Assembly: GCF_001895005.1 (NCBI RefSeq)
Contig: NZ_BCXH01000015.1
Span: forward strand, 62,001 to 126,000
DNA: 64,000 bases
Source of the DNA: Rhodococcus yunnanensis NBRC 103083
GTDB taxonomy: Bacteria; Actinomycetota; Actinomycetes; Mycobacteriales; Mycobacteriaceae
Direction: 5' to 3'
Shown here in pieces: positions 59,732-64,000 of this stretch. Numbering within the stretch: position 1 is the stretch's first letter; each line of letters opens with the position of its first letter. Below the pieces are notes generated by a model. It was not told where the DNA came from. It ran no database searches and saw nothing but the letters and a program-made list of their open reading frames with translations. The position numbers and the translations under genes were made by a program.

Positions 59732-60724
59732 ATGGCCCAGAACAACTTTCTCTCAGCACCCCTCGTCGCGGCGACAGCTCTGATGCTACTCGCAGCGTGC
59801 GCATCGTCCGACGGCTCCGTGGACGAAAGCGGAGTCCACAGCATCAAGATCGGAAGCACCCCTTCGCTCTCCGCCGCCTCGCTGAACCTGGCCGCCGAGC
59901 CCGATGGGCCCCTTGCCGGCCACGGTATTTCGATAGAGCAGCAGACGGTTCAGGGTGGACCGCAGGCCCTGCCGCTTCTCTTGAACGGGCAGTTGCAAAT
60001 CACAGTGGGCGACCCCGCCAGCATAATCCTGGCAGCATCCAAGAAGACTCCCTTGGTCATTGTCGGCCAGGCGGTCGTCGTATCTCCTGACGCCTCGAAG
60101 GACACGTCGGCGATCGTTGCGCGTGACACCACCGCAATTACCTCCCCCTCCGACCTGAATGGAAAGACTGTAGCGGTGGTGGCGCTCAACAGTCTGAATA
60201 CCCTCGTCGTCAGAAACCTGGTAGACAAAGATGGGGGAGATTCAAGTTCGGTGAAGTTTGTCGAACTGCCATTCGGTCAGATCGCCGAGTCCATTTCCGC
60301 AGGGAGGGTCGATGCGGCGCTGTTGATCGAACCGTTCAAGTCCGAAGCTGTAGCTGCAGGCCTGAAAATCGTTTCTCCCGCTGCGTCGGCGTCAGTTCCC
60401 GGTGTGCCTCAAGCCGCCTACATCACCACAAAGTCATTTGCAGAAAAGAATCCACAGTTGATCGCAGACTTTGCTTCCTCGATCGCTGCTGCAAACGAGG
60501 AGTTGGAAGCAGACAAGTCGACAGTGAAGAGCATTGCACTCGAGACGACCCAGCTTTCGGCGGAGCAACTCGACGCAATGACGTTGCCGACCTTTGTTCC
60601 GGCTTCGATCCAGCTAGGCCCACTCGAAGACCTTGCGGGGTTGATGCAGCAGTACGAGATGCTGGGAGCACCGTTCGACGTCCGGTCGATTGTAGATCCG
60701 GCTGCGCTAGCCGATGGCCGGTGA
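59732..60724 (+). CDS. ABC importer substrate-binding lipoprotein, NitT/TauT class
   Basis: A 330-residue periplasm-like binding protein of the SsuA/TauA/ThiY type. Lipobox 'LLAACAS' with Cys near residue 23 anchors it. 'LLLNGQLQITVGDPASIILA' and 'RDTTAITSPSDLNGKTVAVV' are typical of the class, as is 'SISAGRVDAALLIEPFKSEA'. These importers take up sulfonates, nitrate, aromatic acids or pyrimidines. The stop overlaps the GTG start of the permease gene. Confidence 0.9.
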   Translation: MAQNNFLSAPLVAATALMLLAACASSDGSVDESGVHSIKIGSTPSLSAASLNLAAEPDGPLAGHGISIEQQTVQGGPQALPLLLNGQLQITVGDPASIILAASKKTPLVIVGQAVVVSPDASKDTSAIVARDTTAITSPSDLNGKTVAVVALNSLNTLVVRNLVDKDGGDSSSVKFVELPFGQIAESISAGRVDAALLIEPFKSEAVAAGLKIVSPAASASVPGVPQAAYITTKSFAEKNPQLIADFASSIAAANEELEADKSTVKSIALETTQLSAEQLDAMTLPTFVPASIQLGPLEDLAGLMQQYEMLGAPFDVRSIVDPAALADGR

Positions 60725-61521
60725 CAAGGGTGAAAGCATCTGTGCGCCATGAAGGGGCGAGGCAGCTCTATCGCATCGGTGCCGTCGCAGTAGCGGTCGT
60801 CGGCTGGCAGTTCGCGTGCGAAATCGGACTAGTACCCGGTAGCGCGATAGCTTCGCCAATCGGGCTTTCGGAGTCGGTCTTCGAGATCGTTCGGACCACG
60901 CAGTTCTGGTCGAACAGCGTAAGCACACTTCGAAGTTGGATCCTCGGTTTTGCGATCGCGGCGGGACTGGCCATACCTACTGGACTCGTCATAGGCTCCA
61001 GTCACGTCGGGTATCGGATGACTCGAGTGATGATCGATATACTCAGGTCGCTTCCCCCCGTGGCTATTATCCCTCTGGTGCTCCTGTTGTACGGTGCTAC
61101 GGAGAAGATGGCAGTCGTCATTATCGTTCTGGGCTCGGTGTGGCCCATCCTCCTGCAAAGCATCGATGGCGCAAGACAAGTCGATCCCACAGTGCGCGAG
61201 ATGGCTCTGTCCTATCGTGTGCCTCGGCCTTTGAAGAATTTCGTCGTAGTCCTACCCAGCGCAGCGCCATTCATAGCTACAGGTCTGCGAATCGCAGGGA
61301 CGATGTCACTATTGTTGGCAATTGGTGCGGAGCTTATCGGCGGTGCGCCAGGTCTGGGCTCTGCGATAGTTCAGTTTCAGCTGGTGGGGGATGTGGACGG
61401 GGTGTTCGCAATAGTTGTGGTAACAGCAGTTCTCGGCATTGTCCTCAATCAATTCATGTTGAACTTGGAGCGTAAGGTCCTGCGTTGGCATCCCTCGCAT
61501 CGAATCGTGGTCTCGGCATGA
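60721..61521 (+). CDS. ABC importer permease, SsuC/TauC-like (first)
   Basis: A 266-residue permease, six helices. GTG 60721 overlaps the previous stop (GTGA). The EAA loop is 'VREMALSYRVPRPLKNFVVV' + 'LPSAAPF', and 'DILRSLPPVAIIPLVLLLYG' is the conserved block of NitT/TauT permeases. Next to a second permease of the same type, which suggests a heterodimeric channel, less common than a homodimer. Confidence 0.9.
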   Translation: MTRVKASVRHEGARQLYRIGAVAVAVVGWQFACEIGLVPGSAIASPIGLSESVFEIVRTTQFWSNSVSTLRSWILGFAIAAGLAIPTGLVIGSSHVGYRMTRVMIDILRSLPPVAIIPLVLLLYGATEKMAVVIIVLGSVWPILLQSIDGARQVDPTVREMALSYRVPRPLKNFVVVLPSAAPFIATGLRIAGTMSLLLAIGAELIGGAPGLGSAIVQFQLVGDVDGVFAIVVVTAVLGIVLNQFMLNLERKVLRWHPSHRIVVSA

Positions 61522-62294
61522 AGGCGTCCGCCAGGTCGCGTGCCTTGATTCTGGAGTTCACTGTGCCGGTCGCGTGTTTCGCTTTGTGGTGGATACTCAG
61601 TAGCAACAGTGAATCTCTCTATTTTCCGCCTTTGTCTGAGATACTTCGAACATTTCGAGATCTATGGTTGCTCGACGGCTTCAGCTCTGACTTTCTACCC
61701 AGCATGCAGAATCTCATCCTCGGCCTCACTGCTGCGGGTTTTCTTGGGATCGCTGTGGGTTGCATTCTGGGACTTACGCCAGTTCTCTGTCATGCGCTGA
61801 CGCCCATAGTCGAATTCATGCGTGCTGTACCCGCTGTGACGGTGCTCCCGATAGCATTGCTGCTGCTCGGCCTATCGCCGGAAGCGCGGATCTCGGTGGT
61901 CGTATACGGCTCTATCTGGCCCATTCTCCTCAATACGATCGACGGAGTCAGGTCAGTGGATCCGGTTGTCCTCGACGTCGCTCAATCTTATCGCGTGCCG
62001 CGATGGCGCAGGCTGATCCTGATTGTCCTGCCCGCTGCTTCCCCTCAAATCATGGCAGGGTTGCGAACCGCTCTTTCGCTCGGAATTACGTTGATTGTTC
62101 TGAGCGAGCTGTTTGGTTCGACCAATGGTATCGGCTATTCGATTCTACAAGCGCAGCGCGACTACGAACCCACCGGCGTATGGGCGGGAATCCTGTTGCT
62201 CGGGATCGTCGGTTACGGAGCGAACATGGCGTTGCGCGTCGTCGAGTCGATTCTGCTGGGGTGGCACAGGCAAATGATTGCGGGTCAACGATGA
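61518..62294 (+). CDS. ABC importer permease, SsuC/TauC-like (second)
   Basis: A 258-residue permease. ATG 61518 overlaps the previous stop (ATGA). The EAA loop is 'VLDVAQSYRVPRWRRLILIV' + 'LPAASPQ' and 'FMRAVPAVTVLPIALLLLG' is the block upstream. It is clearly paralogous to the first permease but divergent, consistent with two different subunits in one channel. Confidence 0.9.
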   Translation: MKASARSRALILEFTVPVACFALWWILSSNSESLYFPPLSEILRTFRDLWLLDGFSSDFLPSMQNLILGLTAAGFLGIAVGCILGLTPVLCHALTPIVEFMRAVPAVTVLPIALLLLGLSPEARISVVVYGSIWPILLNTIDGVRSVDPVVLDVAQSYRVPRWRRLILIVLPAASPQIMAGLRTALSLGITLIVLSELFGSTNGIGYSILQAQRDYEPTGVWAGILLLGIVGYGANMALRVVESILLGWHRQMIAGQR

Positions 62295-62329
62295 AGTCGT
62301 GCATGGTCACCAACGAAACAGGAGTTCAT

Positions 62330-63148
62330 ATGCAGTCTGCGGCCATCAAATTGAATGCCGGTCCTACCAACGATGTTGTGCTATCGGTGCGCGGGGTGTC
62401 GAAGACCTACGGCTCGGGGCGCGACGGTCGACTGGTCCTCGACGGTGTAAACGTAGAAGTCGAACGAGGGGAGTTCGTCTGCATTGTTGGCCCCTCGGGC
62501 GCCGGCAAGACAACTCTGATCAGATGTATGGCCGGATTGATGCGCCCCAGTGCGGGAACAGTTCAACTCGACGAGGCTCTAGTGGAGAGCCCACCCGAGG
62601 GTCTTGCCGTCGTATTCCAGGATTACAGTCGCTCCCTCCTACCGTGGATGTCGATTGCAGGAAACGTCAGGCTGCCTTTGCGTGGCAAAGGGATCCCCAA
62701 GAAGGAACAGACAGCGCGAGTCTCGGAAGCACTGGAAGCAGTCAATCTTGGGCACACTGCCGAGCAATATCCCTGGCAGCTCTCCGGAGGGATGCAACAG
62801 CGTGTGGCCATTGCCAGGGCTCTCGCGTCCAACCCCGAGGCCCTATTGATGGACGAGCCGTTCGCCTCGGTGGATGCTCAGACCCGTTCGGAACTCGAAG
62901 ACTTGATTTTGGGAGTACGTGCACAGTATGGCGTGACCGTTGTACTGGTAACGCACGACATCGACGAGGCCGTCTACCTGTCAGACCGTATCGTGGTGCT
63001 CAGCGGTTCGCCGACCCATGTAAAAGAGGTGATCGCGGTTGAGCTTGGGACCACACGTAGCCAAATGGAAACCAAAGCGACGCCGACTTTCGCTCGACTC
63101 CGAACACACGTACTCGGATTGATCACGAAACAACAGACACCGGTGTGA
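62330..63148 (+). CDS. ABC importer ATPase, NitT/TauT class
   Basis: A 272-residue ATPase. Walker A 'VGPSGAGKTTLIRCMAGL', signature 'YPWQLSGGMQQRVAIARALA', Walker B 'ALLMDEPFASVDAQTRSELE', switch His 'VVLVTHDIDEAVYLSDRI'. I chose ATG 62330 because GGAG lies 6 bases upstream; ATG 62291, which overlaps the permease stop (ATGA), would add 13 residues and is also plausible. It completes the importer. Confidence 0.92.
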   Translation: MQSAAIKLNAGPTNDVVLSVRGVSKTYGSGRDGRLVLDGVNVEVERGEFVCIVGPSGAGKTTLIRCMAGLMRPSAGTVQLDEALVESPPEGLAVVFQDYSRSLLPWMSIAGNVRLPLRGKGIPKKEQTARVSEALEAVNLGHTAEQYPWQLSGGMQQRVAIARALASNPEALLMDEPFASVDAQTRSELEDLILGVRAQYGVTVVLVTHDIDEAVYLSDRIVVLSGSPTHVKEVIAVELGTTRSQMETKATPTFARLRTHVLGLITKQQTPV

Positions 63149-63481
63149 CGACCCGACGAGTCTCGGTGCGTGAAACGGTGGCAGGTACCCGACAGTCGGG
63201 CCGCCTCGGTATGGCGCCACGGTCTGAGTAATCTCGTGTCGCTTCCCAGGTTGATGGGACCAACTGATTGCCAGAGGGTACGGACCGCCGTGGCGCGTTG
63301 TCGAGGATGCGTGTTGTCGGTTTCGGCGTCGACTGTTCCGGGTCGGGTCCGTTAAAAGTAGGACGGTCCTTCGATGATGAGGGTGTGTGCGTTTGAGATC
63401 GCGAATTCGCCGGGAGCCATGACTTGGCGATTGTCGACGCGAGTTGGTCCCGCGGCGGCTGAAGCTTCCGTTTACAACCGG
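63149..63481. other. Intergenic stretch with no supported gene
   Basis: 333 bases between convergent units. No family-like frame or strong hairpin was noticed; terminators of both sides are expected here. Confidence 0.45.
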
Positions 63482-64000
63482 TCATATTTCTTCGGGTGGT
63501 TCGGGTCGCTGTGGTGTGCGGTCGTTCGACATGCTCGTCTGGCCTTGGGCTGTCGTCGGAACAGGCGATCTACGCTCGGAGTGACGGGCCGCGGTCGAAG
63601 GCCTGTCGAGCGACCAGCTCGCGAGAGTGTTCATCGCTTGGCGTGATGTGGTGCCGGCTTCCGTCGAGTAGACGAAGAGAGTCTGGTTCGGATCGCCAGG
63701 GAGCGTGAGGGTTTCGTACTCGACGGTGAGGTCACCGACGATCGGGTGCCGTAGTTTCTTCGACCCGAATGTGCGTTGGTAGACGCGGTGATCGACCCAC
63801 CATGTGCGAAACTCTGAGCTTGCCGCGAGGAGCTCGTCTATGAGGTCGGCGCATCCCTTGTCGTCGGGGTTGTTGCCGGCATCGAATCGTAAGCTCTCGA
63901 CCGCGGACCGGGCTTGAACGTTCCAGTCCACGAACAGATGTCGTGGCTCGTCGGCAAGAAACATCCACCGTGCGTAGTTTCGACTGTGTGGCGGCAACGA
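63482..64000 (-). CDS. MmyB-type helix-turn-helix regulator, C-terminal part (cut by window edge)
   Basis: About 172 residues of the C-terminal ligand-binding domain (MmyB/PAS-like). Marks are 'NYARWMFLADEPRHLFVDWN', 'LIDELLAASSEFRTWWVDHR' and 'GDLTVEYETLTLPGDPNQTL', all typical of actinobacterial XRE-MmyB regulators. The N-terminal XRE HTH lies beyond base 64000. The last 40 residues are a Ser/Arg/Pro-rich tail. Such regulators often control a divergent dehydrogenase gene, here not visible. Confidence 0.85.
   Translation of the reverse strand, partial: SLPPHSRNYARWMFLADEPRHLFVDWNVQARSAVESLRFDAGNNPDDKGCADLIDELLAASSEFRTWWVDHRVYQRTFGSKKLRHPIVGDLTVEYETLTLPGDPNQTLFVYSTEAGTTSRQAMNTLASWSLDRPSTAARHSERRSPVPTTAQGQTSMSNDRTPQRPEPPEEI

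Noticed and set aside
1-64000. CRISPR arrays, rRNA genes, replication origin
   Set aside because: No regularly spaced repeats, no rRNA sequence and no DnaA-box cluster were seen.

Overview
The window looks like chromosome from a mycolic-acid actinobacterium, most likely Rhodococcus or a close relative. Signs are high GC, the bacterial proteasome activator Bpa at the left edge, an antigen-85/mycolyltransferase-type esterase, type VII secretion accessory genes, and a gene order (bpa, cysteine-desulfurase-like gene, quinone oxidoreductase, aromatic/histidinol-phosphate aminotransferase) that recalls the Rv3772-Rv3780 region of Mycobacterium tuberculosis. No database could be searched, so the taxon is an inference.

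Layout. 1-4671 is conserved core: bpa (partial), a cysteine-desulfurase-fold protein without the usual PLP lysine, a quinone oxidoreductase, an aldo/keto reductase divergent from a MarR regulator with a perfect operator-like inverted repeat, and tRNA-Ser(UGA) with a strong terminator hairpin. 5003-7142 is a small, decaying ESX-accessory block (YbaB-like, LppA lipoprotein, truncated DUF1023 hydrolase, EspC-like protein) followed by a broken antitoxin. 7279-18873 is mostly ordinary chromosome, including a membrane protein frameshifted by a perfect 25-bp tandem duplication. tRNA-Ser(GCU) and tRNA-Arg(ACG) at 18988-19213 mark the edge of a long accessory region.

Accessory region, about 19.2-37.3 kb. 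It starts with broken GNAT and RES-domain genes. Next is a compact locus (20.25-22.19 kb) of a divergent sigma-like factor, a coupled small basic protein, an internally duplicated small protein, a multi-stem structured RNA and a 38-residue zinc ribbon. Then comes an IS graveyard: a complete IS21-like element joined to IS110 and IS3 remnants. Next is a visibly lower-GC biosynthetic cluster: an organellar-type single-chain PheRS homologue, an MFS exporter, a branched-chain aminotransferase fused to a carrier domain, and a condensation-carrier protein, with no adenylation domain. A Tox-REase-5/Imm52 toxin-immunity pair with a frameshifted toxin and a large LuxR (LAL) regulator follow.

37.4-49.4 kb holds a broken aldo/keto reductase, a DHA2 drug exporter divergent from its TetR regulator, and an operon of two flavin-dependent monooxygenases with a complete peptide-type ABC importer. 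49.4-52.1 kb is the scar of a second biosynthetic locus: truncated FkbH, the tail of an acyltransferase, a SARP regulator and an allene-oxide-cyclase-like gene with a nonsense codon. 53.0-56.7 kb has a TetR regulator divergent from three NAD(P)-binding redox genes. 56.9-63.1 kb is a probable catabolic regulon: a VOC protein, a GAF/LuxR regulator, an FAH-family hydrolase and a NitT/TauT-type ABC importer. A 16-bp palindrome occurs upstream of both the VOC gene and the hydrolase-transporter operon. The right edge cuts an MmyB-type regulator.

The most interesting parts are the adenylation-domain-free PheRS/carrier cluster (26.7-32.2 kb), the sigma-like/structured-RNA locus (20.25-22.19 kb), and the two-site palindrome regulon (56.9-63.1 kb). 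An unusual number of genes carry single clear lesions, so recent gene decay or assembly indels need to be separated.
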